Source: Saprospiraceae bacterium (GTDB lineage: Bacteria; Bacteroidota; Bacteroidia; Chitinophagales; Saprospiraceae). From it: DNA of 64,000 nt. Shown here in pieces: positions 42,955-52,396 of the stretch. The stretch spans positions 248,001-312,000 of the forward strand of contig JADJVN010000002.1 of assembly GCA_016710585.1 (NCBI GenBank). The letters run 5' to 3'. The position numbers were made by a program, and so were the translations under genes. The notes under the pieces were generated by a model. The model had not been told where the DNA came from. It searched no databases and saw nothing but the letters and a program-made list of their open reading frames with translations. Numbering within the stretch: the first letter of the stretch is position 1; each line of letters opens with the position of its first letter.

Positions 42955-45432
42955 TTATTTTGATACTAAATTAGCAAATATTCTGTATGCTCCTGGAATA
43001 CCTTTTGGCAGTTGTCGAAACCAAGATATTGGTGTGTAGATAAAATCTCCTTTGCCTACTTTTTTATATAGAATCGCAGATTTTAAATCTTTTTCCTTAG
43101 GGTCATTCATTAAAAGAATTTCCTCATAAGTCGAATCGTAAGGATTTGGAAAATATAAACCTCTTTCTTGTACCCAGCCATTAAAATCATCTGTTTTAAT
43201 AGTATTAGGAGAAGTCATTAATTGATGATTTGCGATATTTATTTTAACAGGAGAATTTTCATCTGTGATCCGATCTCTTGAGATTTTTAAAGGAGCTGGT
43301 GCAAAGTCTGGTGTATTCAATTCTGCTGTCGTGTTGTATTGCATGATCACTCGTCCTCCTGATTGCATATAGTTCATCAGTTTTGTTTTGCAATCCAAAA
43401 TAGCATCATTCGTATTCAATGCTCTGATCCCAAAAATTAAAACAGGAAATTTCTTTGCATCAAGTTTATCCAAATCTTGCACAGAGATATTCGTCACTGG
43501 AAAATTCATTTTTTCTAATGCCTGAACAGTATAATCTCCTGCGCCATTGACATAGGCTATTGGTTTTATTTTCGTCTTCAAGTCGATCGAGCTCACTCTG
43601 ATTTTCGCAGGGACATTGATGTTTTGCCACTGAATATGCGGGTATTTTATTTGCCTTTGCAAGAAAAGATTTTTCCCATTGATTTGAATGTTGATGTCTG
43701 TGATTTGATTTGCGATGGATTGATTCTGAATACTGACTTCTATTACTTTTTCATCACCTATTTTCTCTAATGAATACGCAATTTCTTTTGGTGTAATTTG
43801 TACAGTACTATTGCTTACAAAACTAATTTTTCCCGATTGATGATTTGAATTGGCTTTAATTTTAAATTTGAATGGCATCGCTTTAGAGTTGGTTAATAAT
43901 ATATTTTCATCGAATGGAATTGCACTTACATTCGGTATGATGTCAAGAGGTTGTGTGACTTCACCTAATACAGGATCATCATTTTTAAAATAAATTTCTT
44001 TGTCTATTTCATATTCTATACCATTGATCTCAATTGTTGCTTGTGATCTCAACTCTCTTTGATTTATCGGTAAACATTGATTTAAATTTTTATCTACTTG
44101 ATAATTTCCATTTCCTCTACCATACCATAACCAATATGGTGAAGTTATCTGAAGTTGATTTGGTATTACAATTTTTTTTGAAAACAAGAGCCCTTCATTT
44201 GTTTTTAAGTTTGCTTGAATTGTTGTATCAAATAAATTTGGAGTGAAGTGGATGCGCTTTAATTTTACAGTTGTATTAGCTCTGCTGATGATTTCACAAT
44301 TGACTTTTATTTCATTAGATGTTGAAGTCGTCTGTACATCAGTGTGTGAAGCAAAGTATATTGAGGCGCATTGAAGAATGAGATTTTGTACTTCTTCAAG
44401 TTTTATTTTTTGCCAATGACTTGGCTCTAGAGTTTTTATTTTTTGTTCAATCTTTTGCAAAAGTGGAATACTCAATTCTGGCTCAATATGAGTGTATTCC
44501 TTTATCGCTTGGTTTACCAGTTCATTGATTTCTTTTCCATTTTTTATTCTGTTCCAAGAGAAGTCCAAGCCATCAAAAGGAGTAAGATGATTGAAATCCT
44601 TCGCTTGATCCAATCTTTCTAAATATTCCAAACTTTTTCCCCTTGTACTATTGATTCCAAATCCTTGTGATTTGTGCATACTTCGACTTTGTGCAGCAAT
44701 TTCTGTTGTAGAATAACCAGATCCATTCAAATAATTTCCAACTTCAAATGAGTACAAATTCGATTTATCTGCTTTCTCAAAATTTTCTCTCGAACCCCAA
44801 AAGAACCATGAAGTATTAAAGAATATTCTCTTGATATCAATTTTTTCTATTCCTTGACTGATATTGGGATAATATGTATTTTCATTTTGTTTGTTGAATG
44901 CTTCTAAAGACATGATCGCAGAAGCAGTGTGATGACCATGCGTTTTTCCACTTGTTCTGTGATCGAATCGATTGATTATGACATCTGGTTTAAATTCTCT
45001 TATTACTTTTACCAAATCCTCTTGTACGATTTTAGGATCCCATATTTGATAAGTTTCTTCTGCATTTTTTGAATAACCAAAATCATTGGCTCTGGAAAAA
45101 TATTGTATGCCGCCATCTATCTTTCGCGCTTCGATGAGTTCATTGGTGCGAATCACACCAAGATATTCATCTAGCTCTGATCCAATTAAATTTTGTCCAC
45201 CATCTCCTCGCGTCAATGAGATATATGCTGTTCTCAATTGTTGGTCTTTCGAAAGTGCTGTAATCAGTCTTGTATTTTCATCATCAGGATGCGCTGCAAC
45301 ATATAATACTGAACCTAATACATTCAATTTTCTAATTCCATCATAGATCTCAGCACTATTCAAATTTTTTTGCTGAGAGAAGCATATTGTCCATGAACTT
45401 AAAAAAAGTAATATGAAGCGTTTTTTTTGCAT
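42955..45432 (-). CDS. PIG-L/LmbE family deacetylase, secreted, large
   Basis: An 825-residue exported protein (signal peptide MQKKRFILLFLSSWTICFSQ). The N-terminal third is a PIG-L deacetylase with zinc motif AAHPDDE near residue 45 and the third ligand in GKTHGHHTAS near 165. The remaining 550 residues are beta-rich, with a class I glutamine amidotransferase-like segment (YTVQALEKMNFPVTNISVQD, then SGGRVIMQYNTTAELN) near the end. Long PIG-L proteins of this type are widespread in Bacteroidota. They are thought to remove N-acetyl groups from surface or environmental sugars. It may be co-transcribed with the symporter downstream. Confidence 0.9.
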   Translation of the reverse strand: MQKKRFILLFLSSWTICFSQQKNLNSAEIYDGIRKLNVLGSVLYVAAHPDDENTRLITALSKDQQLRTAYISLTRGDGGQNLIGSELDEYLGVIRTNELIEARKIDGGIQYFSRANDFGYSKNAEETYQIWDPKIVQEDLVKVIREFKPDVIINRFDHRTSGKTHGHHTASAIMSLEAFNKQNENTYYPNISQGIEKIDIKRIFFNTSWFFWGSRENFEKADKSNLYSFEVGNYLNGSGYSTTEIAAQSRSMHKSQGFGINSTRGKSLEYLERLDQAKDFNHLTPFDGLDFSWNRIKNGKEINELVNQAIKEYTHIEPELSIPLLQKIEQKIKTLEPSHWQKIKLEEVQNLILQCASIYFASHTDVQTTSTSNEIKVNCEIISRANTTVKLKRIHFTPNLFDTTIQANLKTNEGLLFSKKIVIPNQLQITSPYWLWYGRGNGNYQVDKNLNQCLPINQRELRSQATIEINGIEYEIDKEIYFKNDDPVLGEVTQPLDIIPNVSAIPFDENILLTNSKAMPFKFKIKANSNHQSGKISFVSNSTVQITPKEIAYSLEKIGDEKVIEVSIQNQSIANQITDINIQINGKNLFLQRQIKYPHIQWQNINVPAKIRVSSIDLKTKIKPIAYVNGAGDYTVQALEKMNFPVTNISVQDLDKLDAKKFPVLIFGIRALNTNDAILDCKTKLMNYMQSGGRVIMQYNTTAELNTPDFAPAPLKISRDRITDENSPVKINIANHQLMTSPNTIKTDDFNGWVQERGLYFPNPYDSTYEEILLMNDPKEKDLKSAILYKKVGKGDFIYTPISWFRQLPKGIPGAYRIFANLVSK

Positions 45433-45514
45433 GAAAAATTTTATTTAATATTCTTTGTTCTAAAGGAAAACCACAATATCAAATTCTTGTTTACATCAGA
45501 TAGTAATTAAAGCA

Positions 45515-46585
45515 ATGGAATTCAAACCAGTACTCAATGCCTCAGACCAAGTTCCTTTACTACTAGGACCTTGTAGTGCAGAATCATACGAACAAATGGA
45601 GCAGACGATTCAGTCTTGTTTGGCTTTGAACCCGCAGATCATAAGAGCAGGAGTGTGGAAGCCACGAACGAGACCAGGTCAATTTCAAGGAATGGGGGAG
45701 ATCGCATTGGAGTGGCTGGCAGATCTACAGAAGAAATTTAATATTCCAATTGCAACCGAAGTAGCCAATCCTCAACACGTTGAAGCATGTTTAAAACAAG
45801 GGCTACACACTTTGTGGATTGGAGCTAGGACCACTGTGAACCCTTTTTATGTTCAAGAAATAGCAGATGCATTGCGTGGTGAGAAAGTTTCAATAATGGT
45901 AAAGAATCCAATGAATCCTGATTTAGCACTTTGGATAGGGTGTATTGAGAGAATTTACAAAGTAGGTGTTGAAAATATTGCTGCTATTCATCGGGGATTT
46001 TCGTTTTATGGAAATTCAGTTTATAGAAATGTTCCTCGATGGCAGATTCCGATTGAGTTGCGAAGACGATTACCAGGACTTCAACTTGTTGGAGATATCA
46101 GTCATATTTCTGGAAGTGTAGCACATTTGAGAGAGATTGCCCAGATTGCTTTAGATTTAAATTATGATGGGTTGATGGCAGAGATTCACTATGCCCCAGC
46201 TACTGCAAAAAGTGATGCTGACCAACAAGTCACCGCAGAATATTTCCAAGCAAATGTTTTTTCAAAATTAATTAAGCGCAGGGTAGATTCTAATTCAATT
46301 ATTTTCAACGATAAGTTGAATCAACTTAGAAATGATATCGATCAAATAGATCATCAACTTATTGAATTATTGAGCCGCAGAATGAAAATTGCAGAACAAT
46401 TGGGTTTGGAGAAAAAAGAAAATTATATTTCGATTTTCCAACCCCATCGTTGGGATGAGATAGTGGAAAGATTGTCAAAATATGGTCAAGAAAATAATCT
46501 ATCTCAAGAGTTTATTTTCTCATTGATTGAAGCGATTCATATTGAATCCATCCAACATCAAAGCAAAATGATGAATTTGGATTAG
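45515..46585 (+). CDS. Bifunctional DAHP synthase/chorismate mutase
   Basis: A 356-residue fusion for the first step and a branch-point step of aromatic amino acid synthesis. The N-terminal barrel (about 1-260) is a KDO8PS-type DAHP synthase: LLLGPCSAESYEQMEQTI, RAGVWKPRTRPGQFQGMGE, IMVKNPMNPDLALWIGCIE, AIHRGFSFYG and GDISHISG. The C-terminal 90 residues are an AroQ-type chorismate mutase (LNQLRNDIDQIDHQLIELLS, then RRMKIAEQLGLEKKE). This order (DAHPS then mutase) is the usual Bacteroidota form, and the mutase domain commonly mediates feedback control. It is transcribed alone. Confidence 0.95.
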   Translation: MEFKPVLNASDQVPLLLGPCSAESYEQMEQTIQSCLALNPQIIRAGVWKPRTRPGQFQGMGEIALEWLADLQKKFNIPIATEVANPQHVEACLKQGLHTLWIGARTTVNPFYVQEIADALRGEKVSIMVKNPMNPDLALWIGCIERIYKVGVENIAAIHRGFSFYGNSVYRNVPRWQIPIELRRRLPGLQLVGDISHISGSVAHLREIAQIALDLNYDGLMAEIHYAPATAKSDADQQVTAEYFQANVFSKLIKRRVDSNSIIFNDKLNQLRNDIDQIDHQLIELLSRRMKIAEQLGLEKKENYISIFQPHRWDEIVERLSKYGQENNLSQEFIFSLIEAIHIESIQHQSKMMNLD

Positions 46586-46595
46586 TCCCTTTGAC

Positions 46596-47648
46596 TTAGA
46601 ATTCAGGACAAATAAAACCACCATCATCATAATCGCCAAGCAGCGTTATACTAATTTCAAATGAATGTGATGGTCTACCATAAGAGATGACATCGCGCAA
46701 TCCAAAATCATAACTCATACCAATAACAAAATTCTTCATTTCAAATCCTGTAAGTAAACTTAAATCAATTGGCGCATATGCATTTCCACTTTTGGCAGTT
46801 CTGAGTGAAGCTCCAGCATGAACTGCTGTTTGTTTAAGATTATAAAATCCATGTCTGTAATTCATTCCAATGACAGCAAGTTGATGAGCACCTTGATAAG
46901 TATATAACAATCTTGGGTAGAGTGCTCGTAAACTAGTAATATTATAAGTGAAATTACTGATGAGATTTAATTTTAAAGCTGCAAAGGAATTTTTATCTCC
47001 AAAATAATCAACGTCATCAAAATTTTTATAGTAGGAGCTATTTGGAATTAAAGTATAATGTGTGCTTAATCCAGTCTGTAATCTAAATTTGGAATTTAAT
47101 TTGGTATTGTATTGTACACCCAATTTTAAATCAGGTAGAGCACTTATGTTTGGAGGTAATACTTCTTTAGATGGCCGATTGTAATTACCTATACCGTCAA
47201 ATTGATCTTCAAAATAAAATTGATCATAGTTCAATCCTCTTTGAGATACACCAAGCGATAATCCACCTGATATTGCATTCTCATTTTTTTTGTCAAGTAT
47301 CTTATGATAGCTCACAGTGACACTTGCTTCATTCGTTACGACATCCAGTGCTCTCGCTTTGTCGGACAGAAAATAAATCCCAATACCAAAATAATCTGAT
47401 GCAAAATCTACAGGTTTCAATGAAAACTTTAAATCTCCCAAAATACCAAATGTCCTTAAAGAAGTATTGTTATTGGCAAACCATTGGTCTCTATTGATTA
47501 ATCTTACTCTGTACTTACCATCAAAGGCTCCAGCAAAAGCAGGATTATAATAACTACTTGCTATGTAAAATTGACTAAAATTTGCATCTTGAGCATCCAC
47601 AGATACAAAAGAAATTAAGGCTAGTACGATCAAAAAGTATTTCGTCAT
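46596..47648 (-). CDS. PorP/SprF family type IX secretion outer-membrane protein
   Basis: A 350-residue barrel-like protein of the PorP/SprF family from the ATG at 47648, which begins a clear signal peptide (MTKYFLIVLALISFVSVDAQ). The open frame extends to 47702, but the extra residues are polar and precede the signal peptide. Marks are FSQFYIASSYYNPAFAGAFD right after cleavage and VIGMSYDFGLRDVISYGRPS near the end. PorP/SprF proteins work with T9SS, often anchoring or exporting a specific type B (CHU_C) cargo. The type B protein at 52397-56118 is a candidate partner, although not adjacent. Confidence 0.9.
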   Translation of the reverse strand: MTKYFLIVLALISFVSVDAQDANFSQFYIASSYYNPAFAGAFDGKYRVRLINRDQWFANNNTSLRTFGILGDLKFSLKPVDFASDYFGIGIYFLSDKARALDVVTNEASVTVSYHKILDKKNENAISGGLSLGVSQRGLNYDQFYFEDQFDGIGNYNRPSKEVLPPNISALPDLKLGVQYNTKLNSKFRLQTGLSTHYTLIPNSSYYKNFDDVDYFGDKNSFAALKLNLISNFTYNITSLRALYPRLLYTYQGAHQLAVIGMNYRHGFYNLKQTAVHAGASLRTAKSGNAYAPIDLSLLTGFEMKNFVIGMSYDFGLRDVISYGRPSHSFEISITLLGDYDDGGFICPEF

Positions 47649-47785
47649 ATTTGCAAAATTTTGTGGAAAGATACAAAAACTTTGATCATCGGTTTTTCTC
47701 ATTCATTTTATTGGAAGAATTCGGTTTGGTATGAACCATAAATAATCTGTAATGATCTTGTATCATATTCCAATATTTCAAATAA

Positions 47786-47820
47786 AAAAAAGCCAGAGTT
47801 GTTCACAGCTCTGGCTTTTT
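47786..47820 (-). terminator. Intrinsic terminator of the LVIVD protein gene
   Basis: AAAAAGCCAGAG and CTCTGGCTTTTT flank a ten-base loop. On the minus strand it comes just after the stop at 47843 and ends in a run of T. On the plus strand it also ends in five T but no gene needs it there. Confidence 0.9.
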
Positions 47821-47842
47821 AAAATTGACTAAATTTTAAGAA

Positions 47843-50224
47843 TTATATTTTTAAAATCGTTTGACTTTGCAAAATTTTATTCTTGTCTCTAAGGATAAAT
47901 TGATAGCTTCCAACTGATAATCTTTCACCCAAACTCAAGCTGCTTTGAGGGGCGATATTCGAATTTTCCATTATAATTCTACCATTGAGATCTACAATTT
48001 GAAACTGCAAATCTTGATTTTCATAGTTAGAAAATTGAATTAATATTTTTTCTTTGAATGGATTTTGAGAAACGGTAAATGAAGCTTTATTCACCTCTAC
48101 ATCTTTGTTGCTTACGATTGGATTTCCATCATAAACTAAAAAACCATCAAGAGCAGCTTCAACCAGATGGCCAGGATTATCATCTGAAGCGGTGACAGAC
48201 AATTGTACTTTATTCAAATTGCTCACAAAATTTTTAATATGAAATTGTGGACTTGCTACCCACGCACTTTGTGAATTGGACACTGTCTCTACAATTTTTG
48301 TACTTACACCATCATGTAAAGAGAAAATAACTTTGTCATTAGGAGTTCCTGTCCCTCCAGTATTAACAAACCAACGAGAATATACTAGTATTGGATCATT
48401 ATATGAACTGAGATCCATTTCAGGTGAGATTATTGTGGTACTTCCATTGTCTAGATCATTAGTACTTGCTGCAACGTCACCATTTCCTGTAACATAGCAT
48501 TCATCGCCTAGATCATTCGGCAAATCATTTTCTGTTTGGATTTTTTCAGTTCTCTGATAAGTTCCGATCGGTTCTGTTCTGATCCATTTTCCTACTGTCG
48601 CAGTTGAACTTTCAGTCCATCCTTGATCTAATATAAAATCATCTTTATAACCCTTGACTAAGCCAACAGTAAAGTTACTCACAGGAGCTCTTGTGTCTAT
48701 TTCTATTGCTTTTTCTTTATATCCCCATTTTCCAATATAAATAGTAACGATAGAATCCGACAACACTTTGCTAGTTACAATACCATCTGAATTGCCTTCA
48801 AAGAATGATTTCTCAGATCTACTTTGTATAAGCACTTTTGGCTTTTGAATTTTAGTTTTGCTTATAGAGTCAACTACTGTGATCGTAAAAAGTAGGTTTG
48901 CTTTAGGTATGAGCTTTACATTTTTTATTGTCACTTCGCCATTTGACAATGTAACATCTACGGTTGCAGGATAGTATTTTGGATGCGAGAATGTTGCCTT
49001 GTATGTACCAGCTGTGGCATAGCCTGTTTTATATTCTCCTTTTGAATTGGATTCCTCATAATTTACTTTAGGAACTTGAAGGACGATTTTAGCTCCATTG
49101 ATTGCACTACCATCAACACTGTCTCTCACATCTCCTTCTAGATAACAGGCTCTAATATATTCTGGTTTGATGATAAACAATCCACCCTGTATATCTGATG
49201 CAAGAATTGTTTTACTAGGAAGATAAGGGCTCACTCCCCAACAGCCATTGAAGCCACCATCTGGTCCAAAATAAGTGTCCACTGTTCCGACTTCAATCAA
49301 ATTATCTGGTTTATTAGCATCAATGATTTTTACACCATCGGTATAATATGAAGTGATTAAGTAACCATCTAAATAGCGTGTATTATGTGGTATCACTTTT
49401 TTACCTTCAGTATCTCGAGGTCTAAATTTGTCCAACAATTTTATGTTTGACATATCACTTACATCATATGAAGCAACAAAGGCTTCTTCTTTTTCGTCTG
49501 TTGTAAAAACAAATTTTGCATCATTAGAAATCCAAGCATTGTGAGTAAATGCATTAGGAGTAGTTATTGTCGCCATTTCGATTGGATTCGCTTTATCTTT
49601 TACATTCCAAATAGATAGTAATCCATCTAAAATATCCGAAGACCACATCGTATCACCTCTCATATACATGTCATGACAATATCTTTTAGTTTCGCCTCCA
49701 AGGAATTTGGGATTTTCTGGGTCTGCATTGATATCAAAAAATAAAACACCTTCCCATGGATTGCAGCCATTCAAACAAAGTACCCCTTTCTCATCGACAA
49801 AGACTGTATGGCATGTATTGATCTTGCCTGAAATATTATTTACTGATACATCAGCAGTCCAGAATTTGTGACTTATTTTAGCAGGAGCTTCTTTCATATT
49901 TATTATGATCACGCCATCTGCACTTTGATCTGTCACCCCATAAATGTAATCACCATAAGCAAATACTTCTCTCCAAATGGTCTTAACTCCCTCGGCGCGA
50001 TATCTCTCTATGGGTTTTGTAGGATCTTCCAATGAGTATACGACCAAAGCAGTGTTGGATCCGTATCCTGCATATTCAATCCCGTCTTTTACATAATGCC
50101 ATACACCACTACCACCATTGGCATCTGGCACATGAGCAATGATTTTCATATTCAGATCTGGATCTTTTTGGGCAAAAATGTCAAAAGAAATAAATAGAAA
50201 TAAAACTGTAATAATGGAACGCAT
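47843..50224 (-). CDS. Choice-of-anchor B (LVIVD-repeat) T9SS protein
   Basis: A 793-residue secreted protein: signal peptide (about 1-18), an LVIVD/choice-of-anchor-B propeller (about 20-340, with LDGYLITSYYTDGVKIID and HNAWISNDAKFVFTTDE), two carboxypeptidase-regulatory-like domains (about 348-530), a CUB/MAM-like region (about 535-700) and a type A T9SS domain (about 715-793, starting VSQNPFKEKI). The family is common in marine and soil Bacteroidota and has no known activity. It stands alone between a divergent enoyl-CoA hydratase and the PorP/SprF gene. Confidence 0.85.
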   Translation of the reverse strand: MRSIITVLFLFISFDIFAQKDPDLNMKIIAHVPDANGGSGVWHYVKDGIEYAGYGSNTALVVYSLEDPTKPIERYRAEGVKTIWREVFAYGDYIYGVTDQSADGVIIINMKEAPAKISHKFWTADVSVNNISGKINTCHTVFVDEKGVLCLNGCNPWEGVLFFDINADPENPKFLGGETKRYCHDMYMRGDTMWSSDILDGLLSIWNVKDKANPIEMATITTPNAFTHNAWISNDAKFVFTTDEKEEAFVASYDVSDMSNIKLLDKFRPRDTEGKKVIPHNTRYLDGYLITSYYTDGVKIIDANKPDNLIEVGTVDTYFGPDGGFNGCWGVSPYLPSKTILASDIQGGLFIIKPEYIRACYLEGDVRDSVDGSAINGAKIVLQVPKVNYEESNSKGEYKTGYATAGTYKATFSHPKYYPATVDVTLSNGEVTIKNVKLIPKANLLFTITVVDSISKTKIQKPKVLIQSRSEKSFFEGNSDGIVTSKVLSDSIVTIYIGKWGYKEKAIEIDTRAPVSNFTVGLVKGYKDDFILDQGWTESSTATVGKWIRTEPIGTYQRTEKIQTENDLPNDLGDECYVTGNGDVAASTNDLDNGSTTIISPEMDLSSYNDPILVYSRWFVNTGGTGTPNDKVIFSLHDGVSTKIVETVSNSQSAWVASPQFHIKNFVSNLNKVQLSVTASDDNPGHLVEAALDGFLVYDGNPIVSNKDVEVNKASFTVSQNPFKEKILIQFSNYENQDLQFQIVDLNGRIIMENSNIAPQSSLSLGERLSVGSYQFILRDKNKILQSQTILKI

Positions 50225-50360
50225 AATTTGTTTTTTAAAAAAGTGGGCAATAATACCGATTTTAATTTAAATAAACACGCTTTTTCTAGATTTGCTGCTT
50301 ATTTTAAATTGAAATAAGTGCTTTTTTATTGATATTTGCGTCCTATTTGAAAAACAAGCA

Positions 50361-51134
50361 ATGAGTATAAAAAAAGAGGTCAAAGATCGAGTGTGGATAA
50401 TAACAATCGAAAGAGAATCTTCATTGAATTCTTTGAATACAGAAGTAATGGATGGCTTAAGCGCCATAGTTGACGAAGCTTTGGTGTATTCGCACAATAT
50501 AAAAGGAATGATTATTACTGGGTCAGGGGCAAAAGCATTTGCTGCTGGTGCAGATATTTCAGAATTCGTAAGTCTATCCCAAAACGAAGGAAGGAGTCTG
50601 TCTGAAAAAGGACAATTTCTCTTTGACCGTATTGAAAAATTGCCATTTCCAGTTATTGCAGCAGTCAATGGATTTGCACTAGGAGGAGGTTGTGAACTTG
50701 CAATGGCCTGTCATCTTAGAATTGCTGGTCAACACGCTAAGTTTGGACAACCAGAGGTGAACCTTGGTTTGATCCCAGGATATGGAGGAACTCAAAGACT
50801 TATCAGGTATATTGGTAGAGGGAAAGCAATGGAACTCCTGCTTACGGGTGATTTTATTTCCGCTGATGAAGCACTTAAATTGGGCTTGGTTAACCATGTT
50901 GTAGAATCAGGAAAAGAGCTGGAATATGCAGAGCAAATGATCGCTAAGATTTCAAAAAAAGCTCCTATAGCTGTGGAAAAAATTATTAAATGTGTCAATT
51001 CTTATTTTGAAAATAATATTGGTGTCTTCGATATAGAAGCAGATAAGTTTGGAATTCTGATGAATACAAAAGATACTAAAGAAGGGATAGATGCATTTAT
51101 GAATAAACGTGCTCCAAATTTTATAGGAGAATAA
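50361..51134 (+). CDS. Enoyl-CoA hydratase/isomerase (crotonase family)
   Basis: A 257-residue crotonase-fold enzyme. Marks: the oxyanion-hole segment AFAAGADISEF near residue 60, AAVNGFALGGGCELAMACHL near 100, and FGQPEVNLGLIPGYGGTQRL with both catalytic glutamate positions present (E in GGGCE and E in GQPE), which favours a hydratase over an isomerase. It adds water to trans-2-enoyl-CoA in fatty acid or short-chain acyl-CoA metabolism. It is followed after two bases by a methyltransferase gene, so the two are likely co-transcribed. Confidence 0.93.
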   Translation: MSIKKEVKDRVWIITIERESSLNSLNTEVMDGLSAIVDEALVYSHNIKGMIITGSGAKAFAAGADISEFVSLSQNEGRSLSEKGQFLFDRIEKLPFPVIAAVNGFALGGGCELAMACHLRIAGQHAKFGQPEVNLGLIPGYGGTQRLIRYIGRGKAMELLLTGDFISADEALKLGLVNHVVESGKELEYAEQMIAKISKKAPIAVEKIIKCVNSYFENNIGVFDIEADKFGILMNTKDTKEGIDAFMNKRAPNFIGE

Positions 51135-51136
51135 AT

Positions 51137-51835
51137 ATGTTTGAATTCCATCAAGACCTCGAGCGATATTTCAATATGCAATGTTGGACATCCAAAGAGG
51201 ATATCATTCCATTTCTAAAACAATGTAATGTCCCATGGGAAGGGAAACGTGTTTTAGAATTGGGATGCGCCGAAGCTGGAGTTCTCAAGGCTTTTGTTGA
51301 AGAAGGAAGCGAATGCATGGGCATTGATATGGATAGTCAACGAGTCGAGAATGCAAAAAAGCTACAAGCGGAAGCAGTGCAAAAAGGTCAGTTGAGTTTC
51401 TCCACAAAAAATGTATATGACATAGATATTCAGAAAGATTTGAAAGGGGGATTCGATATCATCATTCTTAAAGATGTTATTGAGCATATTCCACAACAAG
51501 AAAAATTTATACCTTTATTAAAAAACTTCCTCAATCCAAAAGGTGTCATATTTTTTGGATTTCCACCTTGGCAAATGCCATTCGGAGGACATCAACAAAT
51601 ACTAGCTCACAAAACCCTGAGCAAACTGCCATGGATTCATCTTCTGCCAAATTTTATTTATGGACCATTGGTTAAATATTTTACCAATGAAGAATCACGA
51701 GCAGGTATGCTAGAAATAAAATCTACAGGAATAAGTATAGAAAGGTTTGAATCAATTATTCAGAAATCAGATTTACAAGTTATTGGGAGAACATTTTTCT
51801 TTTCAATCCAATTTATAAATATAAATTTGGACTAG
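51137..51835 (+). CDS. Class I SAM-dependent methyltransferase
   Basis: A 232-residue protein with a class I methyltransferase fold: RVLELGCAEAGVLKAFVEEG (motif I) near residue 40, CMGIDMDSQRVENA and the motif FDIIILKDVIEHIPQQEKFI, then FLNPKGVIFFGFPPWQMPFG. These match Methyltransf_11/23-type small-molecule or lipid methyltransferases. The acceptor is not evident. It directly follows the enoyl-CoA hydratase gene. Confidence 0.85.
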   Translation: MFEFHQDLERYFNMQCWTSKEDIIPFLKQCNVPWEGKRVLELGCAEAGVLKAFVEEGSECMGIDMDSQRVENAKKLQAEAVQKGQLSFSTKNVYDIDIQKDLKGGFDIIILKDVIEHIPQQEKFIPLLKNFLNPKGVIFFGFPPWQMPFGGHQQILAHKTLSKLPWIHLLPNFIYGPLVKYFTNEESRAGMLEIKSTGISIERFESIIQKSDLQVIGRTFFFSIQFININLD

Positions 51836-52396
51836 AGGTAAAGACAATTCCTAAATTACTATCACAAATTCCATTTTTTAGAAATTTTTATACGACCGGA
51901 GTATATTATATTGTTGCTTGATCAATGATCTTGTTAATATTCCACTATCTTGTTGATAAAATATGAAGAAAAAATAATTGATCTAAATATTTTTTCACTG
52001 GGAGCTTATTTGTTGCAGTTAAATCCACTGATCAGATATTAGAATCGCAGATTAAATGGATTATTGGATTTCGCAGATTGGGAGTTGTGTGATGCAATAA
52101 ATAAGCTAAAACATTTCGTCGCTTATTTGACAAATAACCCACCTAAATCCTCCCTTGAAAATGGAGGACTTTTAATTCTACTATTTTTAAAAATTCTACT
52201 TGCATCAAAAATCATTTGCAGATTTGCACATTTTCAAATTTGCAAATTAATTCTCTCATGACGCAATAACCTACTTAAATCCTCCCTTGAAAATGGAGGA
52301 CTTTTAATTCTGCTATTTTTTAAAATTCTACCTAAAAAAATCATTTGCAGATTTGCAAATTATGCTCATTTGCAAATTAATTCTCTAATTATCACA
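51836..52396. other. Intergenic region with dispersed repeat blocks
   Basis: About 560 bases without a gene. From 52042 it is made of repeat elements: a block shared with 56372-56490 (GGATTTCGCAGATTGGGAGT), two hairpins of TCCTCC/GGAGGA type (52148-52168 and 52280-52300) and AT-rich TTTGCAGATTTGCA-type segments. A short frame at 52064-52261 is an effect of the repeat and not a gene. Confidence 0.7.
52132..52386. repeat. Imperfect tandem duplication of about 125 bp
   Basis: Copy one (about 52132-52256) and copy two (about 52264-52386) share AATAACCCACCTAAATCC-like starts, a hairpin TCCTCCCTTGAAAATGGAGGA-type core and ATTTGCAAATTAATTCTCT-like ends, with small differences between them. Confidence 0.7.

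Noticed and set aside
52064..52261. Small open frame downstream of the methyltransferase
   Set aside because: Its sequence is the dispersed repeat also found at 56372-56490, where it also opens a frame; it is a property of the repeat.
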